Below are positions 7,517 to 16,413 of a stretch of DNA of 43,445 nucleotides, piece by piece. The DNA is from Paludibacteraceae bacterium (GTDB taxonomy: Bacteria; Bacteroidota; Bacteroidia; Bacteroidales; Paludibacteraceae): NCBI GenBank assembly GCA_905233935.1, contig CAJOFU010000024.1:1-43445 (forward strand). Direction: 5' to 3'. Under the pieces are notes generated by a model. It searched no databases. It saw only the letters and a list, made by a program, of their open reading frames with translations, and was not told the DNA's origin. The position numbers were made by a program, and so were the translations under genes. Position 1 is the first letter of the stretch, and every line of letters starts with the position of its first letter.

Positions 7517-7825
7517 ATGGCATTACGCAATAGTTTATATCACATCATAGCTCAAGACGAGCAGTCGTTCACGATTCGTTTTGATGCCTCGCATCCGGTC
7601 TTTGCCGGACATTTTCCCGGGCAGCCGATTGTTCCCGGAGCGTGTCTCATACAAATCGCCGAAGAGTTGGCATCCATCCAAGCCGGACGGACTGTGCGTT
7701 TTACCTCACTAAAGAATCTGAAATTCCGTCAACCTGTCACGCCCGACGACGAAGTAACCGTAACTATCAACAATGGAAAGATCGAAATCAAACCATATAT
7801 GTGCGCTTGTGCCGACGTACAATAA
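7517..7825 (+). CDS. FabZ-like 3-hydroxyacyl-ACP dehydratase (ApeI-like)
   Basis: The 102-residue hotdog-fold protein contains the FabZ signature: HPVFAGHFPGQPIVPGACL followed by IQIAEEL, with the catalytic histidine in GHFPG and the acidic residue in the central helix. It would dehydrate 3-hydroxyacyl-ACP intermediates and, with the dehydratase at 2685, generate the polyene. It starts five bases after the LolA gene. Its last 53 bases overlap the next gene if that starts at 7773, an unusually long same-strand overlap that again suggests coupling. It is shorter than FabZ (~150), ending just after the second half of the fold. Confidence 0.88.
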   Translation: MALRNSLYHIIAQDEQSFTIRFDASHPVFAGHFPGQPIVPGACLIQIAEELASIQAGRTVRFTSLKNLKFRQPVTPDDEVTVTINNGKIEIKPYMCACADVQ

Positions 7826-10283
7826 CGCCGGTACGATCCTCGATGTCATCCGTCGCACGCATAAGCAGCTGCGCGACATCATCATCGTGGATGACGGTTG
7901 CACGGACGGCACGCTCGACTTGCTTAAGACGCTCGAGTTCCCTGTGACTGTTGTCAGTCACCCGACGAACCGCGGCAAGGGCAAAGCACTCGTCTCAGGT
8001 TTCCGTAAGGCAATTGAACTGGGCTACGATTTCGCCCTTACCCTCGATGCCGACGGACAGCATTACCCCGAAGACATCCCCGTACTGTTGCGGGCACACG
8101 ACGTGCATCCCAACGCAATGATTGTCGGCAGCCGGCAGTTCACTGACGACAATATGCCCGGCAAGAGCCGTTTTGCTAATCGGTTCTCGAACTTCTGGTT
8201 CCGCTTGCAGACCACGATCAACCTGCCTGACACGCAGACCGGCATGCGTCTGTATCCGCTGCACCAGCTCTACGGACTGCCGATCATCACTAGCCGCTAC
8301 GAGGCGGAACTGGAGTTGCTCGTCTTCGCCGCGTGGCACAACGTACAACTCATACCGGTGCCCATTCGCGTGTACTATCCGTCCAAGGAGCAGCGCGTCA
8401 GCCACTTCCGTCCGGCGTACGACTTTACGCGCATCAGCATCCTCAACTGTTTCCTTTGCCTCGGCGCCTTGCTGTTCGGCTACATCAATATGTACTGGCG
8501 CACCGTGCTCTGTTTCGGTTACTTCGGTCTGACGATGCTGCTGTTTGTCACGCCGTTCTCGCTGCTGTACTTCCTTTTCCGCGGCAATACCCCCGACAGC
8601 CGCGCGCGGTATCATCGATTGATGCAACGCGTGGCGAAACATTACTGCCGCAATCTCATAGGCTTGCATTATACGATCGACAATCCGCATAATATCACGC
8701 TGGCTGAACACCCGTCGGTGATTATCTCCAACCATCAGTCGCTCATCGACATCATGCTGTATCTCTCCCTCTCGCCGAAGTTCGTCGTGATGGTGAAGGA
8801 TTATGTATGGAAGAATCCCATCTATGCGGTTGTTACGCGTAAATTAGATTGTTTCCCGCTCTCGATGGAGGGCGACGCCAAAGAGGCACTGATGCGCCGC
8901 GTGACGGAGGAAGGTTACTCTATCCTACTCTTCCCCGAAGGTACGCGCACTACTACCGGCGAGATCGGACGTTTCCATCGCGGTGCAACCTATTACGCCG
9001 AACTCTTCCACTTGCCTGTTCAGCCGCTGCTGCTCGAAGGCATGAACGACTACCTGAGCTGCCGGCAGTTTGCCATCAAGCCGAATCACGTCACGCTGCA
9101 TATACTCCCCGAGATACCCGTTGGCGACCGCTCATTTGGCGATTGCTACAAGCGGCAGTCCAAATCCCTCGAACTCCACTACAGTGCTCTGCTGCACTCC
9201 AACCGCATCCATGTCGGCATCCTCGGTGCCGGGGTTGGCGGACTCTTCTGCGGCGCACGGCTTGCTCAGCGCGGCTATCAGGTTACCTTGCTCGAACAAC
9301 TGCCCGTCTATGGTGGCGGACTCTACTCCTACGAGCGCAACGGCGAAACATGGCTCACCGGCATGCATATTCTCTCCGGCTTGACTCCCGACGGCGCAGT
9401 GACTCGTGTGCTGACTGAGTTGGGACTGAAAGCGGACTGCATCGAGACCATCCTAGACAATAGTCCTTCCGATCTCATAGGCAAAGCGGAGTGGGAACAG
9501 AGCCTGCAAGGCGTTTGTCGCTTCGTCGGCGGCAGCCAACGCCTCGCCGATGACCTCGCGCAGTTCATCACCCGCCACGGTGGCCGCATCCTCACCTCGC
9601 AACGGGTATGCAAAATTACCAATGAAGGTGAATGCTTCCAAATCATAAATGACAAATCACAAATCACAAATTACGACATAGTCGTCAGCACCCTTCACCC
9701 CAAGCAACTGCTTGCGTTGACCGATCTTCCGCTCTGTCGTCCTGCTACCCGCAAACGCATTCTTGCTACGCCCGAGACCTTCGGCTCGTTCAAGACCTAT
9801 ATCCGTGTTAAGCCTGATACCCTGCCGTACGATCCTGTGACGCATTACTTGCCGGAGCACCACCTGCTCGTTATGACGCCATGTGCGGAGCGCGAGCAGC
9901 AGTTTGCGCACACCATCGAGACGGTTATGCCGCTTGACTATAGTGAACTTGCTCCGTGGCACGCTGACCGCAAGGCGGATTATGCGGCGTACGAAGCGTT
10001 CAAGCACCAAAAGGAGCAAGAGACGCTCACCCTCATTGAATCCGTTTATCCCGACATCCGTAAGCATATGATCGACATATTCAGTTCGACCTCGCTCACC
10101 TTCCGCGACGACTTCCTCTCACCCGAAGGAGCGATGTTCGGCATGAGCGAAGGCGTCGGTTCGGTGCGCACCCATGTCAAAGGATTCTACCTCTCCGGTC
10201 AGAATATCTTCCTCCACGGTCTGTGCGGCGTGGTGATGACCGCCCAACAAACAGTTCAAGCCCTATGCGACGATTGCAACTAA
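7773..10283 (+). CDS. Trifunctional fusion: family 2 glycosyltransferase, PlsC-type acyltransferase, FAD-dependent oxidoreductase
   Basis: The protein is 836 residues in three blocks. Residues 10-225 are a family 2 glycosyltransferase (LVPTYNNAG, IIIVDDGCTDGT, LDADG at 91-95). Hydrophobic helices near 225-270 link it to an LPLAT domain with NHQSLID (H321, D326) and FPEGTR (387-392). From 479 onward a GAGVGG dinucleotide-binding motif (485-490) and a long C-terminal domain resemble phytoene-desaturase-like FAD oxidoreductases, with SLSGQN-type residues near the end (YLSGQNIF). Aryl polyene clusters often encode the first two domains as one protein; the FAD domain is usually separate, so the three-way fusion is notable. 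A CAAATCA repeat is read in frame near residue 628. The product probably works on the cytoplasmic face of the inner membrane. Confidence 0.9.
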   Translation: MERSKSNHICALVPTYNNAGTILDVIRRTHKQLRDIIIVDDGCTDGTLDLLKTLEFPVTVVSHPTNRGKGKALVSGFRKAIELGYDFALTLDADGQHYPEDIPVLLRAHDVHPNAMIVGSRQFTDDNMPGKSRFANRFSNFWFRLQTTINLPDTQTGMRLYPLHQLYGLPIITSRYEAELELLVFAAWHNVQLIPVPIRVYYPSKEQRVSHFRPAYDFTRISILNCFLCLGALLFGYINMYWRTVLCFGYFGLTMLLFVTPFSLLYFLFRGNTPDSRARYHRLMQRVAKHYCRNLIGLHYTIDNPHNITLAEHPSVIISNHQSLIDIMLYLSLSPKFVVMVKDYVWKNPIYAVVTRKLDCFPLSMEGDAKEALMRRVTEEGYSILLFPEGTRTTTGEIGRFHRGATYYAELFHLPVQPLLLEGMNDYLSCRQFAIKPNHVTLHILPEIPVGDRSFGDCYKRQSKSLELHYSALLHSNRIHVGILGAGVGGLFCGARLAQRGYQVTLLEQLPVYGGGLYSYERNGETWLTGMHILSGLTPDGAVTRVLTELGLKADCIETILDNSPSDLIGKAEWEQSLQGVCRFVGGSQRLADDLAQFITRHGGRILTSQRVCKITNEGECFQIINDKSQITNYDIVVSTLHPKQLLALTDLPLCRPATRKRILATPETFGSFKTYIRVKPDTLPYDPVTHYLPEHHLLVMTPCAEREQQFAHTIETVMPLDYSELAPWHADRKADYAAYEAFKHQKEQETLTLIESVYPDIRKHMIDIFSSTSLTFRDDFLSPEGAMFGMSEGVGSVRTHVKGFYLSGQNIFLHGLCGVVMTAQQTVQALCDDCN
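9639..9674 (+). repeat. In-frame AAATCAC heptamer array
   Basis: Five degenerate 7-base units (AAATCAT, AAATGAC, AAATCAC, AAATCAC, AAATTAC), translated as INDKSQITN inside the FAD-oxidoreductase domain of the trifunctional protein. Confidence 0.82.
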
Positions 10284-11086
10284 TCATAGTAATCCTACTA
10301 ATAGCCAACAGCCAATGGCTAATAGCCAAAGACCGCATCACACCGTACTTGGCGGACAGCGCGTCGAACACCGGCATCGCTATTGTCGTTTGCCCGGGTG
10401 GCAGTTACTCGTGGCTGGACATGAAGGTCGAAGGCATAGGGGTTGCCGAGTGGTTGCAGTCGCAGGGCATCAACGCGTTTGTGCTGCGCTATCACGTAGC
10501 GAACGTCTCGGCGTATATGTTCGGTTACCGCGTGCTCGGCATCGGCAACAAGTACCCTAAGATGCTCACCGATGTCGAAGATGCGCTTCAATACGTCTAT
10601 CAGCACGCTGACTCCTTCGGCATCGACACCACCCGCATCGGCGTCATGGGGTTCTCTGCCGGCGGACATCTGACGATGATGAGCACCACGCATAACCGCA
10701 CCATCTACCGTCCGTCGTTCGTCTGCCCGATCTATCCCGTGGTGACATTCTCCGACCGTCGCTACGTACACAAACGTTCGCGCCGCGGAGCGCTCGGCGT
10801 GTGGCGGCAGTGGAACACCACGCTGCAAGACAGCCTGTCTATCGAGCGGCATATATCACCTGACTGCCCGCCGGTGTTCCTCGTCAACTGCGTGGATGAT
10901 CCGGTGGTCAAGTATCAGAATTCCGAACTACTCGATTCGGCACTCATTGCGAATAGTGTGCCGCACAAGTATATACAGTATCAAACCGGCGGTCACGGCT
11001 TTGGGGCTTCGACCGTCAAAGGAACAGATGAATCACGTCAATGGAAAAACGAATTTCTACAATGGATATCGAATTTGAATCAATAG
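10265..11086 (+). CDS. Secreted alpha/beta hydrolase (acetyl-esterase/lipase type)
   Basis: The product is 273 residues from the ATG at 10265, which follows the stop-proximal overlap with the fusion gene. A signal peptide covers residues 1-22. The hydrolase fold shows the oxyanion loop CPGGSY, nucleophile S131 in GFSAGG, acid D211 or D212, and H244 in GGHGFG. It resembles the bifunctional xylan-esterase/carboxylesterase branch found in Bacteroidetes. In this cluster it may trim an ester or act as a thioesterase-like release enzyme in the periplasm; this is inference. The hydrophobic core of its signal peptide is partly encoded by an AGCCAATGGCTAAT-type repeat (10297-10330). Confidence 0.85.
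   Translation: MRRLQLIIVILLIANSQWLIAKDRITPYLADSASNTGIAIVVCPGGSYSWLDMKVEGIGVAEWLQSQGINAFVLRYHVANVSAYMFGYRVLGIGNKYPKMLTDVEDALQYVYQHADSFGIDTTRIGVMGFSAGGHLTMMSTTHNRTIYRPSFVCPIYPVVTFSDRRYVHKRSRRGALGVWRQWNTTLQDSLSIERHISPDCPPVFLVNCVDDPVVKYQNSELLDSALIANSVPHKYIQYQTGGHGFGASTVKGTDESRQWKNEFLQWISNLNQ
10297..10330 (+). repeat. In-frame ATAGCCAA array inside a signal peptide
   Basis: Degenerate units CTAATAGCCAA / CAGCCAATGG / CTAATAGCCAAAG encode LIANSQWLIAK, the end of the signal peptide of the alpha/beta hydrolase. Confidence 0.75.
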
Positions 11087-12351
11087 AACGCATTCGTGCG
11101 TATCAGGAAGAGTTGCTATGTAAGCAGATAGCCTACCTCGCCGAGCACTCGCCCTACTACCGGCGGATGTTTGCCGACCGAGGCATCGACCCTTCGTCCA
11201 TCCGCACGATCGATGATCTGCAACGCTTGCCGTTCACTGAGAAAGCGGATCTGCAACGCTTCAACAACGACTTCCTCTGTGTGCCGCGTGAGGATATCAT
11301 CGACTATATCACCACTTCCGGCACGCTGGGCGATCCGGTTGTGTTCGGGTGTACGGAGAAAGACTTGCAGCGCCTTGCTTACAACGAACACAAGTCGTTC
11401 GCTTGCGCCGGACTGCGCAAGGGTGACATTCTCCAACTGATGACCACCATCGACAAACGCTTCATGGCTGGTCTGGCTTACTGGATGGGAATCCGTAGCC
11501 TTGGCGCCAGCATCATCCGGGTGGGTAATGGTATCCCCGAACTCCAATGGGACACGATCGAGCGTCTGCATCCTACGGCAATCATGTGCGTGCCGTCGTT
11601 CATCCTGCTGCTCATCGAGTACGCCGAGCAGCATAACATCGACTACCGCCACTCCTCTATCCGCAAGATCATCGGTATCGGCGAAGGACTGCGTGATCAG
11701 CAGTTCAACCTCAACCTGCTCGGGCAGCGTATTCACGACAAGTGGCCGGAGGTTGAACTTTACGCTACCTATTCATCCACTGAGATGTCCGCTACGTTCA
11801 GCGAGTGCGAGCATGCGTGCGGCGGACACGTGCACCCCGAACTCATCATCGTGGAGATTATCGGTGAGGACGACCGTCCTGTAGCAGACGGACAACCCGG
11901 CGAGATAGTCATTACCACCCTCGGTGTCGAAGGTATGCCGCTGCTGCGCTTCCGCACGGGCGATATAGCAACTAAGGTCGTTCAACCGTGTGCCTGTGGA
12001 AGAAACTCCTACCGCCTCACGCCGCTCATCGGACGTAAGCACAATATGATCAAACTCAAGGGCACGACGATCTACCCGCCTGCTATCAACGATGTGCTCG
12101 ACAACACGCCGTTTGTGGGCAACTACGTCGTTGTGGTGCGCGCCTCGGATGCCGGCACGGATGAAGTGATCGTGCGTATCAGTCTGCGCGAAGCGATTCA
12201 AGCTGAGGATGCCATCAAGATCCTCAAAGACCGTTTCCGCAGCCGTCTGCGTGTAGCACCGATTGTGGAGATCCTGCCTGCGGATGTGATCCAGCAGATT
12301 AACTTCCCTGCCAAGAGCCGCAAACCTGTCAAATTCATCGACGAACGCTAA
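11041..12351 (+). CDS. PaaK-like acyl-CoA / acyl-ACP ligase (ANL superfamily)
   Basis: This 436-residue adenylate-forming enzyme is close to phenylacetate-CoA ligase. The phosphate-binding loop is TTSGTLGDP (91-99), the acceptor motif YSSTE is at 244-248 and the hinge-side motif RFRTGD at 303-308; a C-terminal domain with KLKGTTIYP follows. Cysteines at 256, 260, 317 and 319 with nearby histidines could form a metal site. In aryl polyene systems such a ligase activates an aryl acid and loads it on a carrier protein, the probable role here. The ATG at 11041 overlaps the hydrolase gene by 46 bases; a second ATG at 11062 is an alternative start. Confidence 0.9.
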   Translation: MEKRISTMDIEFESIERIRAYQEELLCKQIAYLAEHSPYYRRMFADRGIDPSSIRTIDDLQRLPFTEKADLQRFNNDFLCVPREDIIDYITTSGTLGDPVVFGCTEKDLQRLAYNEHKSFACAGLRKGDILQLMTTIDKRFMAGLAYWMGIRSLGASIIRVGNGIPELQWDTIERLHPTAIMCVPSFILLLIEYAEQHNIDYRHSSIRKIIGIGEGLRDQQFNLNLLGQRIHDKWPEVELYATYSSTEMSATFSECEHACGGHVHPELIIVEIIGEDDRPVADGQPGEIVITTLGVEGMPLLRFRTGDIATKVVQPCACGRNSYRLTPLIGRKHNMIKLKGTTIYPPAINDVLDNTPFVGNYVVVVRASDAGTDEVIVRISLREAIQAEDAIKILKDRFRSRLRVAPIVEILPADVIQQINFPAKSRKPVKFIDER

Positions 12352-12352
12352 T

Positions 12353-12398
12353 ATCTGATTTCTGACTTCTGAATACAGAATACTGAATACTGAATACT
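12353..12398 (+). repeat. TGAATAC heptamer array
   Basis: A TTCTGAC/ATCTGAT run followed by TGAATAC units fills the entire gap between the ligase and the exporter gene. Confidence 0.82.
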
Positions 12399-12399
12399 G

Positions 12400-14445
12400 A
12401 TGTCTCTCCTCCTCCGCATATATGACTGCATCGCTAACCATCGCCGCTGGCTGTGGATAGGGCTTATTGTCGTATTGTTGCCGCTTATCGGGTTGGCTGT
12501 ATCGCTGCGCTACAATGAGGATATAATGGACTTCTTGCCGGTTACGGACGAAGACCGCGAGGCACTTGCCGTCTATCAGTCGCAGCAGAACGCCTCGCGT
12601 ATTGTACTCATCGTCGAGGGCGACAGTCTGCGTGACGAAGCGATAGATGCTGTTGCAGACCGCTTGCCGGATTTAGAGACGGAATTGGATATATCTGAAG
12701 GCATAGCAGCGATCTATTCGCAGATGCCGTACTTCATTGCCGATAGCACCTATACGCGCTTTGACTCGCTGTTCACGCCTCAGGCGGTACGTGCTGCCTT
12801 GCAACACGATCGCGAGATCCTCTCTATCCCGGGTACCGGTCTATTCTCCACCGCTATCCGGTACGACCCCTTATCCCTCGTCAATATTCAACCACTAACC
12901 GCTAATCCCCTAACCACTAACCGTTCATACGCTTTCTACGAAAGCGATTACGGCGGTACCGAGACGAGCCACAACGCTGCACTCGTCGATTCGCTTAACG
13001 CCATAGCCGGTGAGGTAAGCGCACTCTATCCGGATCTGAACATCCGTTGGGTCGGCGCACCGGTCATTGCGGTCGGCAATGCCCGCCGCATCAAGACCGA
13101 CACCCTGCTGTGCATAGCCCTCTCGCTGGTGCTTATTATTATATTGCTCGCGTACGCGTTCCCGCGCAGGCGCGACCTTTGGCTGATCATGCTCGCTGTA
13201 TCGTTCGGCTGGCTCATGGGAATGAGTGTGTTGCGCCTCGTCACGCCCACAGTCAGTGCCATCGTGCTCGGCATAGGCAGTGTACTCATCGGTATAGCGG
13301 TCAACTATCCCTTGCATCTGCTCGTGCATCAGCGTTATACGACTTCCGTTCGTCAGACGCTCGAAGAGGTGCTCTCGCCGCTTGTGGTGGGTAATATTAC
13401 CACCGTTGGCGCGTTCCTTGTGCTCGTGCCGATGCAGGCTACTGCGCTCCGACATCTGGGCATCTTCGCTGCGGCTATGCTCGTCGGCACGATCCTGTTC
13501 TGCATCTTCGTTCTCCCGCACCTGATGTCCGCCGAACCCACTCCCGTCAGGGAAATAAGGATCAGAATTCAGAATTCAGAATTCAGAATTCAGAAATATC
13601 TCCAATGGGGAGTAGTTTGCATCACTATCGTATTAGGCATCTATCTGTTCATTTTGCATTTTGCATTTTGCATTTCTCCATTTGACTCTCGACTTACAAA
13701 CATCAACTACATGACTCCCGAGCAGCGTGCCGACCTCGCGTACTTTGACTCCGTGAGCAATCCCCAACGTGTGATGGCTGAGCACCCCGAGCGTGCCGAT
13801 CGGTGGCTATCGTACTGGCAGTCGCATAGTGCCGACAGCTTGATTACCACTGTACAGACCGAGGCTACAGCAGCGGGGTTCCGTCCGGCTGCCTTCACGC
13901 CGTTCTACGACCTTATTAAGTCATGGCGACCCGTCAAGGCGTTTGACTTCCGCGTGCTGACGCAGCGACTGAGTAACGACTTCGATTACATCGGTCTCTG
14001 CTGCTCACTGATTGTGTTCTTGTTCCTATGGTTGAGTTTCCGCAAGTTCTGGCTTGCACTCATCGCCTTCATTCCGATGGCGCTGAGCTGGGTGTGGATA
14101 CTCGCGCTCATGCAACTATTCGGTTTGCAGTTCAATATAGTGAATATCATCCTCGCCACGTTTATCTTCGGTCAGGGTGACGATTATACAATCTTTATTG
14201 TCGAAGGTTTGCTCTATGAGCATCGTACTGGCAAACCGATCCTGCCTCAGTACCGGCAGTCGATCATCCTCTCGGCACTGATCATGCTTATCGGCATTGG
14301 CATCCTTGTGCTCGCCGTTCATCCGGCGATGCACTCGCTGGGTGCAGTCACGCTCATCGGTATGTCGGTAGTCCTGCTGATGGCTACCACCATCCCGCCC
14401 CTGCTCTTCCGACTGTATCTCCGCTTATGCCCCACTAACCCCTAA
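12400..14445 (+). CDS. MMPL/RND-family lipid exporter
   Basis: This 681-residue protein has the RND/MMPL layout: one N-terminal helix (about 19-37), an extracytoplasmic domain, a cluster of helices around 235-385, a second soluble domain and a final five-helix group from about 545. MMPL exporters in aryl polyene clusters are believed to extract the lipid-linked pigment from the inner membrane. The product is shorter than typical full-length members (~750-800). Three repeat arrays are read in frame: QPLTANPLTTNRS (about 164-176), IRIQNSEFRIQK (about 387-400) and ILHFAFCIS (about 417-426), all in loops or helix ends. The gene ends in a CTAACCCC array that supplies its stop. Confidence 0.9.
   Translation: MSLLLRIYDCIANHRRWLWIGLIVVLLPLIGLAVSLRYNEDIMDFLPVTDEDREALAVYQSQQNASRIVLIVEGDSLRDEAIDAVADRLPDLETELDISEGIAAIYSQMPYFIADSTYTRFDSLFTPQAVRAALQHDREILSIPGTGLFSTAIRYDPLSLVNIQPLTANPLTTNRSYAFYESDYGGTETSHNAALVDSLNAIAGEVSALYPDLNIRWVGAPVIAVGNARRIKTDTLLCIALSLVLIIILLAYAFPRRRDLWLIMLAVSFGWLMGMSVLRLVTPTVSAIVLGIGSVLIGIAVNYPLHLLVHQRYTTSVRQTLEEVLSPLVVGNITTVGAFLVLVPMQATALRHLGIFAAAMLVGTILFCIFVLPHLMSAEPTPVREIRIRIQNSEFRIQKYLQWGVVCITIVLGIYLFILHFAFCISPFDSRLTNINYMTPEQRADLAYFDSVSNPQRVMAEHPERADRWLSYWQSHSADSLITTVQTEATAAGFRPAAFTPFYDLIKSWRPVKAFDFRVLTQRLSNDFDYIGLCCSLIVFLFLWLSFRKFWLALIAFIPMALSWVWILALMQLFGLQFNIVNIILATFIFGQGDDYTIFIVEGLLYEHRTGKPILPQYRQSIILSALIMLIGIGILVLAVHPAMHSLGAVTLIGMSVVLLMATTIPPLLFRLYLRLCPTNP
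12890..12924 (+). repeat. In-frame CTAACCAC octamer array in exporter gene
   Basis: Four degenerate 8-base units translated as PLTANPLTTNRS, in the first periplasmic domain of the MMPL protein. Confidence 0.82.
13561..13597 (+). repeat. In-frame TCAGAAT heptamer array in exporter gene
   Basis: Five near-perfect TCAGAAT units translated as RIQNSEFRIQ in the cytoplasmic loop between the two halves of the exporter. This is the cleanest member of its family in the window. Confidence 0.88.
13649..13677 (+). repeat. In-frame CATTTTG heptamer array in exporter gene
   Basis: Three CATTTTG units and one CATTTCT unit, translated as LHFAFCIS at the end of a membrane helix in the exporter. Confidence 0.82.
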
Positions 14446-14470
14446 TCCCCTAACCCACTAACCCATTAAT
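14434..14470 (+). repeat. CTAACCCC octamer array at gene junction
   Basis: Four to five CTAACCCC/CTAACCCA units. The first supplies the TAA stop of the exporter gene and the last abuts the ATG of the asparaginase gene at 14471. Confidence 0.82.
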
Positions 14471-15505
14471 ATGAAGCGCATCTTAGTTTTACTTACCGGA
14501 GGAACCATAACGATGGTTCGCAACCACAAGTCAGGCGCACTCCGTCCGGCGGATGTCGATACGTTTAAGGCGTTTGTGCCGGAGATGTTTGCCGGCGATA
14601 TGGAGGTAGAGATGCTACCGTTCACGCCCCTCATCGACTCCTCGGATATCAGTCCGGCTAATTGGGCGAAGATGGCTAATGCCATAGCCGACAACTACAA
14701 CCGTTACGACGGGTTTGTTGTCCTGCACGGCACCGATACGATGTCGTACTCTGCTTCCGCTCTGTCGTTTATGTTGGAGAATATCGCCAAACCTGTCGTG
14801 TTCACCGGCTCGCAGTTGCCGGTAGGTGTGTTGCGCTCTGATGCCAAGGAGAATCTGTTGGCAGCTATCGAGATTGCTGCCGCTACGTCACCCGATGGCA
14901 AACCGATGGTTCCCGAGGTGACGATCTGCTTTGAGGATAGTCTTTTCCGCGCCAACCGCACCACAAAAAAGAACGCCGAACGCTTCGAGGCGTTCGACTC
15001 CTACAACTACCCGGCGCTGGCTAAGATCGGTATTCATATTCAGTTCCGCACGAGCCTCATCCGTTATCCCAAGTCCTACCATGAACCGCTGTTCCTGCAT
15101 ACGCCTACCAGCACCGATGTGGCAATACTCAAGCTCTTCCCGGGTATCAACGAAGCCGTCGTGCGTGCCGTGCTGGCTACGCCCCATTTGCAGGGCGTAG
15201 TGCTCGAGACCTACGGCTCTGGCAACGCTCCTTCTGCCCATTGGCTCTATCAGGCACTCAGGCAGGCTACGGACAGCGGCATCCTTATCGTCAACAAGAC
15301 CCAATGCAGCACCGGCTCGGTGGATATGGGACAATACGAAGTCGCCCGTAACTTGCTCAAAGCGGGTGTCATTTCCGGCTACGATATTACTACCGAAGCA
15401 TTGCTAACGAAAATGATGGTGCTTTTAGCTCAGTTCCCGGGCGACCTCGAACGCGTTCGTCACCTGCTCAGCCGCTCAATCTGCGGCGAGATGACCGTCG
15501 GCTGA
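14471..15505 (+). CDS. ansA: Type I (cytoplasmic) L-asparaginase
   Basis: The 344-residue enzyme hydrolyses asparagine to aspartate and ammonia. The two conserved threonine motifs are present: TGGTI with T12 and HGTDTM with T88-D89, and the catalytic lysine is K166 in RANRTTKKN. There is no signal peptide, and the length and motifs match the homodimeric/tetrameric AnsA type rather than the periplasmic type II. It follows the exporter gene in the same orientation, separated only by a repeat array. It is not an expected aryl polyene gene, so it may simply be co-transcribed. The next gene is convergent; a weak hairpin (15508-15525) lies just past the stop. Confidence 0.95.
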   Translation: MKRILVLLTGGTITMVRNHKSGALRPADVDTFKAFVPEMFAGDMEVEMLPFTPLIDSSDISPANWAKMANAIADNYNRYDGFVVLHGTDTMSYSASALSFMLENIAKPVVFTGSQLPVGVLRSDAKENLLAAIEIAAATSPDGKPMVPEVTICFEDSLFRANRTTKKNAERFEAFDSYNYPALAKIGIHIQFRTSLIRYPKSYHEPLFLHTPTSTDVAILKLFPGINEAVVRAVLATPHLQGVVLETYGSGNAPSAHWLYQALRQATDSGILIVNKTQCSTGSVDMGQYEVARNLLKAGVISGYDITTEALLTKMMVLLAQFPGDLERVRHLLSRSICGEMTVG

Positions 15506-15516
15506 TGGCTGCAAAT

Positions 15517-15813
15517 TTATGCAGCAAAAGCCACTATAAGGTTCATAGCCAATCCTATTCCGAAGCCCCATAAGGCAGCTTTCAGACATGATTTGGCTTT
15601 GTTCGGTTTTTCTTTTGTATTTATTGCATATACGATAATCCCTACAATAGGGAAAAGGAATGATATGCCTACCAGCAAACATGATGCATTATCTTCCGGT
15701 GAATCGTTTGTTTGTGTTTCGGGATTTCCTTCTTCACCGTTTACTCGCGCTCCGCAGAACCCGCAGAACACACTCTCATCGGCAATTTCTTTGCCACATT
15801 TCGGACATTTCAT
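15517..15813 (-). CDS. Small zinc-ribbon membrane protein
   Basis: This is a 98-residue protein with an N-terminal zinc ribbon (CPKCG at 3-7 and CGFCG at 17-21, four cysteines with C-X2-C spacing), an acidic linker, and two C-terminal hydrophobic helices (about 45-62 and 78-96). This zinc-ribbon plus helices arrangement is common in uncharacterised bacterial proteins. Function is unknown. It converges with the asparaginase gene, the two stops being 11 bases apart. The composition is more A/T-rich than the cluster before it, marking the end of the biosynthetic region. Confidence 0.8.
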   Translation of the reverse strand: MKCPKCGKEIADESVFCGFCGARVNGEEGNPETQTNDSPEDNASCLLVGISFLFPIVGIIVYAINTKEKPNKAKSCLKAALWGFGIGLAMNLIVAFAA

Positions 15814-15946
15814 AGATGTAATAGTTTTATTCCTGCTCTTACGGCTTCGCAGGTTTTGCCATATATATGATTAAATAGGTTTATTTCATTAATGTCCATT
15901 TAACTTTGTATACTTTTTCTATTTGGCGATACATACACATGAGAAC

Positions 15947-16360
15947 TTATTCATTATCAGTCTTATCTAAATTCTTAACCAACAATTCTAAAGTATAGAT
16001 ATAAAAACCCTCCTTCAATTCCCAACGCCCATCTATATAAATTTTGGCTAACATTACATCTTCGCCCTGTACAAATTCTTTCGTGCCATCAGAGTATGTT
16101 GCTTCTATTAGATATCTGCTTATGCTTCCTTCAGAAGGAAAATCGAAATTATGAGTTTTAGCAATCAACTGTTGTAGCATATTATTATATGCCGCAAGTT
16201 TTGCATCTTCTATAGTTTCTCCAAAGCCTTTGCCCGAAGCGTAAATAGTAAACTTTTCTCCAGTTGCCGTAATACTAACATTTGTGTTATCGTTAGCATA
16301 CAGTGAGGTGCATATCATTGTGTACAACACAACGGATATGATTGTAATAATTCGTTTCAT
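15947..16360 (-). CDS. Secreted LPP20/SIMPL-like small protein
   Basis: The 137-residue protein has an N-terminal signal peptide (MKRIITIISVVLYTMICTSLYA). The mature part contains SGKGFGETIEDAKLAAYNNML, which follows the GxG-x-(S/T)xxxAxxxAxxxL pattern of LPP20/SIMPL-type periplasmic proteins and recalls the paralogues at 27.9-30.7 kb. Its role is unknown; such proteins are usually envelope-associated. No lipobox is seen, so it is probably soluble in the periplasm or secreted. Confidence 0.72.
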   Translation of the reverse strand: MKRIITIISVVLYTMICTSLYANDNTNVSITATGEKFTIYASGKGFGETIEDAKLAAYNNMLQQLIAKTHNFDFPSEGSISRYLIEATYSDGTKEFVQGEDVMLAKIYIDGRWELKEGFYIYTLELLVKNLDKTDNE

Positions 16361-16413
16361 GTTTCGTTTGTATTATTAGTTGTTGATTCACGCACAAAAA
16401 AGCACATACTTCG

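Noticed and set aside
12925..13521. Antisense frame opposite the exporter gene
   Set aside because: No domain; it is the shadow of membrane-helix codons.
15508..15525. Hairpin GCTGCA-aattta-TGCAGC as a terminator
   Set aside because: The stem is only six bases, overlaps the next gene's stop and has no T-run; at most a weak element.
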